From Frigidibacter oleivorans (GTDB lineage Bacteria > Pseudomonadota > Alphaproteobacteria > Rhodobacterales > Rhodobacteraceae): DNA of 64,000 nt. Positions 32,142-39,239 of this stretch are shown piece by piece. The stretch is taken from the NCBI RefSeq assembly GCF_003993775.1, contig NZ_RJRZ01000005.1, positions 62,001 to 126,000 of the forward strand, in the 5' to 3' direction. Within the stretch, counting starts at the first letter, position 1; each line of letters begins with the position of its first letter. Position numbers and translations under genes: made by a program. The notes beneath the pieces were generated by a model that saw only the letters and a program-made list of their open reading frames with translations, had not been told where the DNA came from and ran no database searches.

Positions 32142-33134
32142 TCATGTCTCGCGTTTCCAGCGATCATGAAGCTCTTCGAGGACGTCCTGCGCACGGGCGT
32201 CGAGCCACTGTGCAAAGGCATCGTCCACATCCGTTAGGTCCAGCCTGACTGCCCGAGCCGACCTCTTGATGGCTCCCACAGGTGCGCCATCGATCAAAAG
32301 GGGCGTCGCTTTTGGTCTCGGCCTCCTGTCAAGAGAAGGACCACTGGTCCTCCTCACATGACGGACAACGGCCTCAAATGCCGCGACCGAAGGATCAACC
32401 TGGGGCTCCTCGTCGGCCGGTACGCCTGCGGCTGCTTTGCCACGGGCATCAATCGCAACCCGGCACAGCTCGTCCATGCCCATGCCGGCGTTGGAAAGTT
32501 CCTTCGCCAAGGATTCCCATCTGGGGCGCCCGATTCCATGAGCCGGTCCGATCGCATGGGCCAAGGCAGTCCCGATCGCCTTGGCAACCGAGATCGACAT
32601 CGAAACCGCAGAACGGGTCACGTTCAGCACTTCGGCAATCTGAGCCTGCGAACCAAAGCCGTTGTCGAGCAGCTCCTGGGCAAAGAGGGAGCGTTCGATG
32701 TAACTGAGGTCGCGCCGTCCGGTGTTCTCGGAAACCTGGGCGCGCAACGCGGCCGTATCGTCCAGGTTCGCGATAAGCGCTCGAACCTTCTTGACCTTGT
32801 CGGAGGCACGAATGGCCTCAAGACGTCGGCGTCCATAGACAAGGAGATAGCGATTGGTCTCGGTCGGGTGGCGCCTTACGAGAATGGGGACGGTCTGGCC
32901 GTTCTGCTCTATCGAGGCGCGTAGATCATGCACATCCTTGGGGTCGAGGCGATCTGAATACCTTTCGTCCTCGATCTCAACCGGATCGAGTTCCCAGACA
33001 TGGTGAGCATCCACGGCATCGCGCGCAGAGCGGAGCGCCCGATTACTTGACATCATGCTGCCCGGGGGAGGGGGCGTGCCCGCCGCCGCCAAACTGTCGA
33101 GCATGGACATGCGCTTTTTCTTGCTGTCGGTCAT
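32142..33134 (-). CDS. repB: Partition protein RepB
   Basis: A 330-residue ParB-family protein of the RepB type. The start MTDSKKKRMSMLDSLAAAG includes the conserved N-terminal motif that meets RepA. The ParB domain follows: WELDPVEIEDERYSDRLDP, IEQNGQTVPILVRRHP, YLLVYGRRRLEAIRA and NLDDTAALRAQVSENTGRRD. The helix-turn-helix is FGSQAQIAEVLNVTRSAVSM. It should bind the two GTTCACAGCTGTGAAC palindromes after repC and help RepA repress the operon. The start at 33134 shares one base with the repA stop (TGATG). Confidence 0.95.
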   Translation of the reverse strand: MTDSKKKRMSMLDSLAAAGTPPPPGSMMSSNRALRSARDAVDAHHVWELDPVEIEDERYSDRLDPKDVHDLRASIEQNGQTVPILVRRHPTETNRYLLVYGRRRLEAIRASDKVKKVRALIANLDDTAALRAQVSENTGRRDLSYIERSLFAQELLDNGFGSQAQIAEVLNVTRSAVSMSISVAKAIGTALAHAIGPAHGIGRPRWESLAKELSNAGMGMDELCRVAIDARGKAAAGVPADEEPQVDPSVAAFEAVVRHVRRTSGPSLDRRPRPKATPLLIDGAPVGAIKRSARAVRLDLTDVDDAFAQWLDARAQDVLEELHDRWKRET

Positions 33135-34318
33135 CAGCGCCCCCACGTCTTCTGGATGAGCTGGGCGATCTCATCGTTGACGGCATTCAGGCTTTCGATT
33201 GCCCGGTCATAGGTAGTCCGGGTGAAGGCGCTCCGCTCGACTTCGTACAGGGTCTGCTTCGTCAGGCCGGCATCCGAGATGGCCGTCGACTTGAGCATCG
33301 GAGCGTTTAATACCTTGTCTCCGTACATCGTCCGCAGGAAGGCGACGATGCGGTTCTGTGGCGCGTCCGTCGGCTCATAGCGGGTCAACAGATAGCGCAT
33401 CCAGTCATGCGACATGTCGGCTCCACTGTCGGCGATGACATCCATGAGGTCGGCTGTCATCCTGAGGAACTGGCTCATCGACATCACGTCGAGCATCTCG
33501 GGATGGATCGTCACAAGAACGCCTGTCGCGGCCGACAGTGCGGACATAGTCAAGAACCCAAGTTGCGGAGGACAGTCGATGACGACGACGTCATACCGAT
33601 CATCGACCTGTGCCAGCGCCTCCTTCACACGGAAGAAGAACAAGCCCGCGTTGCCACGAGAAAGAGCCCGGGGCGTTTCGTGCTCGAACTCCATGAGTTC
33701 GAGGTTTCCAGGAATCAGATCCAAGTTTGGTATGTAGGTCTTGCGGATGACCTCTGCGATCGGAACCGGGTCTTCGTAGCGGATCGCATCGTAGAGTGTG
33801 CCACCATCACGTAGGTCGAATTCTGGCTGAACCCCGTGCAAGGCCGTAAGCGAAGCCTGCGGATCAAGGTCGATTGCCAGGACACGGTACCCCTTGAGGG
33901 CCAACCGCTGCGCAAGATGCGCCGAGGAGGTTGTCTTGCCGCTGCCACCCTTGAAGTTCATCACGCCGATGATCTGAAGATGATCCCCAGCGCGGCGACC
34001 AGGCAGATAGTCTCCCGGCTTGCGAGCCGTTTTCTCCAACAGGACCCGCAAGTTATGGATATCTTCGGCCGAGTAATGCCGCCGGTTCCCCGATGAGACC
34101 TCTGGCGACGGCCCCTTGCCATCAAGGTGAAGTTTCCTGAGGTATGAGTCGTTGACGCCCAGCAGTGCAGCAGCTTCCCCAGAGGTGAATTTGCGCATAG
34201 TCTTCGAAGCGTCGGGCGGGAACAGGCTCTCACGTTGCGAATGCAATTGCGCCGCCAACAACTCGGAGTGCTGGCGGATCACAGCGTTCAGGTCTTCTGG
34301 TGTATCGGCTCTGCTCAT
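33134..34318 (-). CDS. repA: Partition ATPase RepA
   Basis: A 394-residue ParA-family ATPase. Residues about 40-95 hold a MerR-like DNA-binding domain (FTSGEAAALLGVNDSYLRKL). The ATPase begins IIGVMNFKGGSGKTTSSAHL (deviant Walker A at 122-130), with LAIDLDPQASLTALHG as switch I region and YDVVVIDCPPQLGFLTMSAL as Walker B. It moves plasmid copies apart with RepB on parS and represses its own operon from the promoter region upstream. An inverted repeat TCACGGA...TCCGTGA at about 34348-34379 is a candidate operator. Confidence 0.95.
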   Translation of the reverse strand: MSRADTPEDLNAVIRQHSELLAAQLHSQRESLFPPDASKTMRKFTSGEAAALLGVNDSYLRKLHLDGKGPSPEVSSGNRRHYSAEDIHNLRVLLEKTARKPGDYLPGRRAGDHLQIIGVMNFKGGSGKTTSSAHLAQRLALKGYRVLAIDLDPQASLTALHGVQPEFDLRDGGTLYDAIRYEDPVPIAEVIRKTYIPNLDLIPGNLELMEFEHETPRALSRGNAGLFFFRVKEALAQVDDRYDVVVIDCPPQLGFLTMSALSAATGVLVTIHPEMLDVMSMSQFLRMTADLMDVIADSGADMSHDWMRYLLTRYEPTDAPQNRIVAFLRTMYGDKVLNAPMLKSTAISDAGLTKQTLYEVERSAFTRTTYDRAIESLNAVNDEIAQLIQKTWGR

Positions 34319-34347
34319 CTACCCTCGCGCGTCCGTGGCGTGTTCAC

Positions 34348-34379
34348 GGATTTCGGCGTTTAGTCGCCCTTTTCCGTGA
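34348..34379 (-). promoter_or_regulatory. Candidate operator before repA
   Basis: TCACGGA near 34348 and TCCGTGA near 34373 form a 7-base inverted repeat about 30 bases upstream of repA. RepA represses its own operon in this family. The pairing is short, so confidence is limited. Confidence 0.35.
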
Positions 34380-34492
34380 CTATTGCCGGAGGACTCAGAT
34401 TCGTGCAAGCACTTTCTAAATCTGGTGTCAGCCACTGCGCGACGCACAAGAGTAGCCCAAGCAGCGGACAGGCTTGCCCATGTAGCTAGTGT

Positions 34493-34516
34493 GATATACA
34501 TTACTGATCGTATATC
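34493..34516 (+). promoter_or_regulatory. Operator of the VapBC pair
   Basis: GATATAC (34493-34499) and GTATATC (34510-34516) form a perfect 7-base inverted repeat with a 10-base centre, 17 bases before the antitoxin start and next to a perfect AGGAGG. AbrB-type VapB with VapC normally binds such a site. Confidence 0.6.
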
Positions 34517-34532
34517 CACGCAGGAGGCCACG

Positions 34533-34760
34533 ATGCAGGTCGCAAAATGGGGCAACTCGCTCGCCGTCCGCTTGCCCGCGGAGCTTGTCCGGGAGCTTGG
34601 CCTCAAGGAAGGCGATCAGATCGATCTGGTCAAGGACGACGGCCAGGTCAGAGTCCGTCGTCTGGCGCGCGCGGATGAGGTGCTGACGGGCCTGCGCCGC
34701 TTCCGGGGCAAGCTGCCCGCTGCAGAGCGCCTGAGCCGCGATGACGCGCATGAGCGCTGA
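34533..34760 (+). CDS. vapB: AbrB/MazE-type antitoxin VapB
   Basis: A 75-residue antitoxin with the SpoVT/AbrB swapped-hairpin fold: MQVAKWGNSLAVRLPAELVR, then ELGLKEGDQIDLVKDDGQVR. The C-terminal tail (LRRFRGKLPAAERLSRDDAH) would enter the toxin. Start ATG 34533 is seven bases after AGGAGG. The toxin start lies inside its last codons, which gives coupled translation. It neutralises the PIN toxin and binds the operator upstream. The role is plasmid stability. Confidence 0.88.
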   Translation: MQVAKWGNSLAVRLPAELVRELGLKEGDQIDLVKDDGQVRVRRLARADEVLTGLRRFRGKLPAAERLSRDDAHER

Positions 34761-35145
34761 GTTCGCGGACACGAATGTCGTTCTTTACCTGCTCGACGAT
34801 GGCCCAAAGGCCGATCGCGCCGAGATTATCCTGGGGCAGGGGCCCCGGATCAGCGTTCAGGTCCTAAACGAGACGCTGGTGAACTGTCGCCGCAAGGCTG
34901 GCCTAAGCTGGGAAGAAGCAGGGGCGTTTCTCGAAGGAGTGCGTGCTTTGTGCCCCGTCGAAGACCTGACCCTCCAGACCCATGACGTCGGCCGTGCCTT
35001 GGCGGAACGCTACGGCTTCTCGATCTACGACGCGATGATCGTGGCCAGCGCTTTGGTTGCGGGCTGCACCACGCTGTGGAGCGAGGACATGCAAGATGGC
35101 CTGCTGGTCGAAGGCCAGCTTCGCATCATCAACCCCTTTGCGTGA
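34750..35145 (+). CDS. vapC: PIN-domain toxin VapC
   Basis: A 131-residue PIN ribonuclease. Acidic active-site residues are all present: Asp7 (FADTNVVLYLLD), Glu41 (VLNETLVNCRRK), Asp94 (YGFSIYDAMIVASAL) and Asp113 (LWSEDMQDG). VapC toxins cut specific RNAs, often initiator tRNA or rRNA loops. ATG at 34750 overlaps the antitoxin gene by 11 bases. The protein is complete and probably active. Confidence 0.9.
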   Translation: MSAEFADTNVVLYLLDDGPKADRAEIILGQGPRISVQVLNETLVNCRRKAGLSWEEAGAFLEGVRALCPVEDLTLQTHDVGRALAERYGFSIYDAMIVASALVAGCTTLWSEDMQDGLLVEGQLRIINPFA

Positions 35146-35223
35146 GCAGAGAGTTTCTGAGCATGGCGGTGGCCAAAGCCTTGTAATCCTTCCATGTCGT
35201 GGAGAATTTGCAAGGTATCTCGA

Positions 35224-36108
35224 CTACGCAAGCAGCCCCAGCCTCTCAGCCCTCTCCAGCAGCATCTTCACCGAGGAGGGCTGCCAGCTTGTCCGCCCGC
35301 GGGGCGTACGCTCGCGCATCGCGTCCAGTCGAGTGCAGATCGCCTGAAGTGTGATGTCGGGGTCCGCGCCCTTGATGGCGGCGACGATGGCGGGCAGGCG
35401 GTCGTCGGTTTCGCGGCGGCCGGCGCGGTCCAGTACCGTGGGCGGTAGGAAGCCGTCCCGCACATAGGCGTTGACTGCGCGCAAAAGGCGGCTTTGCGTC
35501 CATTGGCGCTCGCGGGGCAGGGGGCCGTTGACGATGCGCAGCACGTCTTCCCAGGCCATGTCGGGCCGCAGGCGTCGCACATGGGGCACCCAGTCCTGCG
35601 CCGTCTCGTTCAGCCGTTCCATGTAGCCGTCCTGTCGCGCCAGCCGCACCTTGCGCAGCGCCGCGGGATCGCGGGCGCGCAGACCCGGGTTGCCACCGAT
35701 CCGCCCCTTGCTACGCGCCGAGGCCAGCCCCGCCTTGGTGCGTTCGCGGATCAGGGCACGCTCGAACTCGGCTGCGGCGCCGAGGACCTGGAGGGTGAAC
35801 TTACCCTGTGGGGAGGACGTGTCGATCGGATCAGTGAGCGAGCGGAAGAAGGCACCCTTTGCCTCCAGTCGCTCGATCACCTCCAGCAGGTGCGAAAGCG
35901 ACCGCGCCAGGCGGTCGATGCGCACGACGACCAGCGTGTCGCCTTTGCCGATCCGTTCCAGCACGCGGGCCAGCACGGGCCGTGCGCGATTGCCGCCCGA
36001 GGCCTGCTCCTCGTGAATCTCGACGCAGCCCGCTGACTTCAGGGCCTGCGACTGGGGCAGGGGGGTCTGATCCTCGGTCGAGACGCGCGCGTAACCGATC
36101 AGGGGCAT
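35224..36108 (-). CDS. Serine recombinase (resolvase/invertase family)
   Basis: A 294-residue small serine recombinase. The catalytic domain reads PLIGYARVSTEDQTPLPQSQ with nucleophile Ser10, then VVVRIDRLARSLSHLLEVIE and FTLQVLGAAAEFERALIRER. About 150 further residues, longer than in Tn3 resolvases, include a RERQWTQSRLLRAVNAYVR region and two RxD-rich helical segments, a C-terminal form common on alphaproteobacterial plasmids. ATG at 36108 is used. Palindromic candidate res sites lie just upstream at 36111-36163. The likely role is resolving plasmid multimers. Confidence 0.9.
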   Translation of the reverse strand: MPLIGYARVSTEDQTPLPQSQALKSAGCVEIHEEQASGGNRARPVLARVLERIGKGDTLVVVRIDRLARSLSHLLEVIERLEAKGAFFRSLTDPIDTSSPQGKFTLQVLGAAAEFERALIRERTKAGLASARSKGRIGGNPGLRARDPAALRKVRLARQDGYMERLNETAQDWVPHVRRLRPDMAWEDVLRIVNGPLPRERQWTQSRLLRAVNAYVRDGFLPPTVLDRAGRRETDDRLPAIVAAIKGADPDITLQAICTRLDAMRERTPRGRTSWQPSSVKMLLERAERLGLLA

Positions 36109-36110
36109 CA

Positions 36111-36163
36111 AAACGGGCCGTTTGCAGTTTCATGTAGCGCTAATAAACGACCGTTTGTAAACG
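36111..36163. promoter_or_regulatory. Candidate res site of the resolvase
   Basis: Three palindromic words built on AAACG...CGTTT lie upstream of the resolvase start: AAACGGGCCGTTT at 36111-36123, AAACGACCGTTT at 36145-36156, and the overlapping CGTTTGTAAACG at 36152-36163. The first two centres are about 33 bases apart, as expected for resolvase subsites. They may also serve as operators. Confidence 0.5.
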
Positions 36164-36308
36164 GATGCAAGGGCGCTCTCTATTGCTGAGGTCAGCGAAA
36201 TGCCCTTGGTTTCCTAGGGCTGCGCGCGATCAGAGAGATCTCGCAGGCATTCGCGCGCGCGTGCCATATAAGGAGTGCAGACGCACCCCAAGAAAACCCT
36301 TGGGTAAA

Positions 36309-36332
36309 GTGCAAAACGTGCGTATTTTGCAC
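36309..36332 (+). promoter_or_regulatory. Palindromic operator before the DUF1612-like gene
   Basis: GTGCAAAA (36309-36316), eight bases, TTTTGCAC (36325-36332) is a perfect inverted repeat ending two bases before the ATG at 36335. A protein bound here would block both the leader and the ribosome site. The product of the gene has a C-terminal HTH and is the simplest candidate. Confidence 0.6.
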
Positions 36333-36334
36333 AT

Positions 36335-37402
36335 ATGAAGCCTCAAGCATCTGCTCTACATGATAGTTTTGATGACCCTCTGACCGGGGTGGAAGAGGCC
36401 GAGGAGAGATCGGAAGACGATTTGTGGTTCCTGCCCGGTCCGATCGAAGACGAGCCCGACGATCTGCCGCCCGGCCCCAGAGCCGAACCCCGCGCGACGG
36501 CGGTTCTTGATGACTGGCGGAAGGCCGAGGCGGGTCATGCCGCGCGGCTCGCCCGCGTCGCGGGGCGGATTGGCGCTCTGGACGAACGATTGAAGCGTGG
36601 GCCTGAGGGCTGGCGCCACAGGCTCGCCCTGATCGAAGCAGCCGACCTAAGCTGGTTCGCAGGCGACCGCATCGGGCCGGATCGACTGGCGCTCTGGATC
36701 GCCCTGCGCCTGTCTGGAGTTCAAGACGACACGGCCGCCTTGGCACGCGTCGGATGGGCGGTGCGACGCCTGACGGGAGGGCCAAGGCCGGAGGTGGACC
36801 TGGCCGCTTTTGTGGATCGCCGTGACCCTGAAAACTTGGCGAATGAGGCGGAGTCCTTCGCGGATCGTGCGGGGGGTTGGCTGGACGTGATGGCGCAAGC
36901 TGCTGATCTCCACCCGATCAGCCGCGCCTGCATGGGGTTCCACCTTTGGAGTTTGGCGGGTCTCGGGCAGCACGGAGACCGTGTGGAAGCGGCTGTAACG
37001 GCCGCGCGGATTGCGACCAGCGAGGGCAGGGGAGCGATATTTGTCCCTCTCGCCATGGGCGGGGCAGGGGGGCTGCGCGCCGGTGGTACAGCCGCTGACC
37101 GACTGGTGCGATGGTTCGACGGGATGGAGTCGGCAAGCCGGACCGCGATGCGGCACCTCGACGACATCGAGGCTTGGTCAGCGCGGTCCGAAACCGAGAT
37201 GGCCACGCTCTCGGGCAGGACACCCCCAGCCTTGCGCGCGGTGCTGACCGAATGGCCTCTTGTATCCGCCCCAATGGCTGAGGTGCTGACCGGCGCCAGC
37301 CGCGCCGCCGTCCAGCGCAACCTCGCCTGGATGGAGACGCGGGGTCTAATCCGCGAGGTGACGGGGCAGGGGCGGTATCGGATGTGGCGCGCTGCGAATT
37401 GA
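36335..37402 (+). CDS. RHE_PE00001-like (DUF1612/HTH) DNA-binding protein
   Basis: A 355-residue protein. The N-terminal 60 residues are acidic and disordered. The middle (DLSWFAGDRIGPDRLALWIA, PISRACMGFHLWSLAGLGQH) resembles the DUF1612 region of RHE_PE00001-type plasmid proteins. The end is a winged helix: WPLVSAPMAEVLTGASRAAV, then QRNLAWMETRGLIREVTGQG and RYRMW. It probably binds DNA and, from the palindrome over its start, represses itself. Family members are replicon-specific on rhizobial and rhodobacterial plasmids; the role is unknown. The assignment rests on remembered pattern, not a search. Confidence 0.6.
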   Translation: MKPQASALHDSFDDPLTGVEEAEERSEDDLWFLPGPIEDEPDDLPPGPRAEPRATAVLDDWRKAEAGHAARLARVAGRIGALDERLKRGPEGWRHRLALIEAADLSWFAGDRIGPDRLALWIALRLSGVQDDTAALARVGWAVRRLTGGPRPEVDLAAFVDRRDPENLANEAESFADRAGGWLDVMAQAADLHPISRACMGFHLWSLAGLGQHGDRVEAAVTAARIATSEGRGAIFVPLAMGGAGGLRAGGTAADRLVRWFDGMESASRTAMRHLDDIEAWSARSETEMATLSGRTPPALRAVLTEWPLVSAPMAEVLTGASRAAVQRNLAWMETRGLIREVTGQGRYRMWRAAN

Positions 37403-37425
37403 CAGCCCTTCACAGGCGTGGGGTG

Positions 37426-37537
37426 TCAGCCGTCCGGAAAAAAGTTGTCCTCAACATGCATCGTGCGGTTCAGGATGTGAAGGACGATGATCGGATCACC
37501 GCAAGACTGGAGCGCATGCGTCGTTCCGACTGCTCTG
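37426..37537 (-). pseudogene. Possible RelE/ParE-type toxin remnant
   Basis: On the minus strand an open stretch before the stop at 37426-37428 reads THALQSCGDPIIVLHILNRT, then MHVEDNFFPDG. The style resembles C-termini of RelE/ParE-family toxins, but there is no start or N-terminal half, and the sequence runs into the end of cbtA. It may mark the joint where the cobalt and copper segment replaced an older gene. Confidence 0.3.
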
Positions 37538-38293
37538 TCAACGGGTATCAACAGCTTCTGCGACAGCAGTAGGTTGCTCCCGCCCGTCTTCCGGCATCAA
37601 TCTGAAGAGAAGGGATGCGAGAGCAAGCCAACCGATCAGGCTCAGGCCGAGTACCCGGGCACTGTAGAGCGCGGCCAAATCCGGAGGAATGACCGGGACG
37701 GAAGCAGGTGGCTGCGGTGCCCCGAGAAGGTGGGGGGCCACCATCAAGGCAAGCCCTGCGAGACGCCCAGGCCAGGACTTGACCCCACTGGCGAGGAAAA
37801 GCCCCGCCACCGTCGCCGCCGCCGACATGACCCACCACATTTGCCTGTCCGACAGATCAGCGGCCAGCATGCCTGGCAACTCCGGTGGCAGTCCCAAGCT
37901 GGGTGACAGGGCGAAAGCAGCGAAGCCGGAAAGGGCGAGCGCGGGTGCAGAAATGCTGTGTGGACCCCACAGGGCACGGTGTGTTGCAAGAGCAGCTCCC
38001 GCGACCAGGCCAAAGCCTGACCAGGTCAAGACCAAAGTCAGGACCGTCAGGCCGTTTCGCACGACGATACCAACCTCTTCGTCAGCGTCGTCGGCATCGT
38101 GCGCAGGCAGGACAGGATCGCCACTCGATCCCGAGGGGTCATCTTGCGCCACCCCCATCAGGACAAGTTCGCCGGTCTCGTATCGCTCGGCTTCGATGAT
38201 GAGTGGCTGGATCAGAAAAAACTGCAGAAAGGCAACCGCGAGACCTGTAATAGCACCCGCAATCACCCCGCCGGACAACAGGGATCTCGTCAT
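37538..38293 (-). CDS. cbtA: Cobalt uptake membrane protein CbtA
   Basis: A 251-residue membrane protein of the CbtA family with about five helices. It begins LLSGGVIAGAITGLAVAFLQ, then FFLIQPLIIEAERYE, the usual CbtA start. A loop rich in aspartate (HDADDADEEVGI) follows, then helices around 80-105, 115-132, 150-168 and 170-190. CbtA with CbtB is proposed to import cobalt when cobalamin is short. The upstream gene is CbtB and both follow a cobalamin riboswitch, which confirms the assignment. Confidence 0.82.
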   Translation of the reverse strand: MTRSLLSGGVIAGAITGLAVAFLQFFLIQPLIIEAERYETGELVLMGVAQDDPSGSSGDPVLPAHDADDADEEVGIVVRNGLTVLTLVLTWSGFGLVAGAALATHRALWGPHSISAPALALSGFAAFALSPSLGLPPELPGMLAADLSDRQMWWVMSAAATVAGLFLASGVKSWPGRLAGLALMVAPHLLGAPQPPASVPVIPPDLAALYSARVLGLSLIGWLALASLLFRLMPEDGREQPTAVAEAVDTR

Positions 38294-38311
38294 GTCAGCG
38301 AACTCGATCTG

Positions 38312-38488
38312 TCAGTGACAGGGAAAGCCAGTGGCGTGGCGGGTATCATGTGTTGCGGCATGCAGCGCATCTGAAGAGGCAAAACCTGCCGCAAAGATGA
38401 GAAACGTACCAAGGACAGCACTGGTCAGGATGGGCCGAACCAGACCTGCGTGCTGTACGGACGCGGTGGAAAGAGTGGTGGCAGACAT
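38312..38488 (-). CDS. cbtB: CbtB-like protein
   Basis: A 58-residue protein with one membrane helix (VRPILTSAVLGTFLIFAAGF) and a histidine-rich tail (HAATHDTRHATGFPCH) that could bind cobalt. Length and His tail are the family's marks. Start ATG 38488 is 10 bases after GGCGGAG, which is inside a stem that a riboswitch could close. cbtA follows by 18 bases. Confidence 0.82.
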   Translation of the reverse strand: MSATTLSTASVQHAGLVRPILTSAVLGTFLIFAAGFASSDALHAATHDTRHATGFPCH

Positions 38489-38497
38489 GAAGTTTCT

Positions 38498-38715
38498 CCG
38501 CCCGTCACACCCGACGGGATTGGGGTTAAGCCTCCTGTCTGGCCGGTCTCCTGGCTCACGGTCACTGCAACCCTTCGCCTTCCCGGGCAGTTGCCCAGTG
38601 GCATATCGAAGGGCCACTACCGCATACAGTCGCGGGGGCGGCTGAGGCGTCGGGTGCCGCTATTGGGTCCACCCTTCCTCATTCCCGATTGAGTTCGGGG
38701 ACTCTGCATCCCATG
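38498..38715 (-). promoter_or_regulatory. Cobalamin (B12) riboswitch with expression stem
   Basis: On the minus strand, in order: GAATGAGGAAGGGTGGACC, GCCGCCCCCGCGACTGTATG, GCCACTGGG, CCGGGAAGGCG, and the B12 box GAGCCAGGAGACCGGCC (38541-38557). This order and the B12 box define a cobalamin riboswitch. A stem CCCGTC-GGGTGT-GACGGG at 38501-38518 sits directly before the ribosome site of cbtB and is the likely expression platform. When cobalamin is present, cbtBA should be off. Confidence 0.9.
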
Positions 38716-38756
38716 AACACCAAACAAGATCACGATCATGCGCAGGCCGTAGAATG

Positions 38757-39227
38757 TCAATGCGCTTGAAGCCCGGCAGCCTTTTCGGAGCGGGACGCGG
38801 GAGTTCGTTCATCCTGGCCACCATTACTGCCTTGATCGGGGCCATTCACGAGGTCTGCTAGGATCGGACAGTCCGGGCGGTGATCGCCGCAGCACGCATC
38901 CGCCAGATGGCGAAGCGTGTCCATCATTGCCTGCATTTCACGAATTCGAACTTCAAGACCGGCGATCTGCTCAAGTGCAATCTGTTTCACATCGGCGCTC
39001 TGCCGTGAACGATCCTGCCAGAGCGCCAGCAACTCCTCGATCTTCTCGACGGAGAAGCCCAGATCCCGCGCCCTTCGGATGAAGCGCAGAAGCTGAACAT
39101 CGGTCATCGTATAGACGCGATATCCTGCAACCGTCCTTCCTGCTGCCGGAATGAGTCCGATCGACTCATAGTAGCGGATCATTTTGGCAGAAACGCCCGA
39201 AGATTTTGAAGCTTCACCGATGTTCAT
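38757..39227 (-). CDS. cueR: Copper-responsive MerR-type regulator CueR
   Basis: A 156-residue MerR protein. The winged helix reads MNIGEASKSSGVSAKMIRYY, ESIGLIPAAGRTVAGYRVYT, followed by the long dimer helix. The metal loop has cysteines at 112 and 120 (ACCGDHRPDC), the same numbers as the Cu(I) ligands of E. coli CueR. It activates promoters with an over-long 19-base spacer; three such promoters lie at 41752-41782, 41821-41851 and 47228-47258. The gene is just downstream of copA on the same strand, with AGGAGG before ATG. It has about 20 more C-terminal residues than E. coli CueR. Confidence 0.92.
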   Translation of the reverse strand: MNIGEASKSSGVSAKMIRYYESIGLIPAAGRTVAGYRVYTMTDVQLLRFIRRARDLGFSVEKIEELLALWQDRSRQSADVKQIALEQIAGLEVRIREMQAMMDTLRHLADACCGDHRPDCPILADLVNGPDQGSNGGQDERTPASRSEKAAGLQAH

Positions 39228-39239
39228 CTCAGGTCCTCC

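Noticed and set aside
34383-34532. N-terminal extension of the VapB antitoxin by 50 codons
   Set aside because: The extension crosses the palindromic operator and the AGGAGG site that serves ATG 34533.
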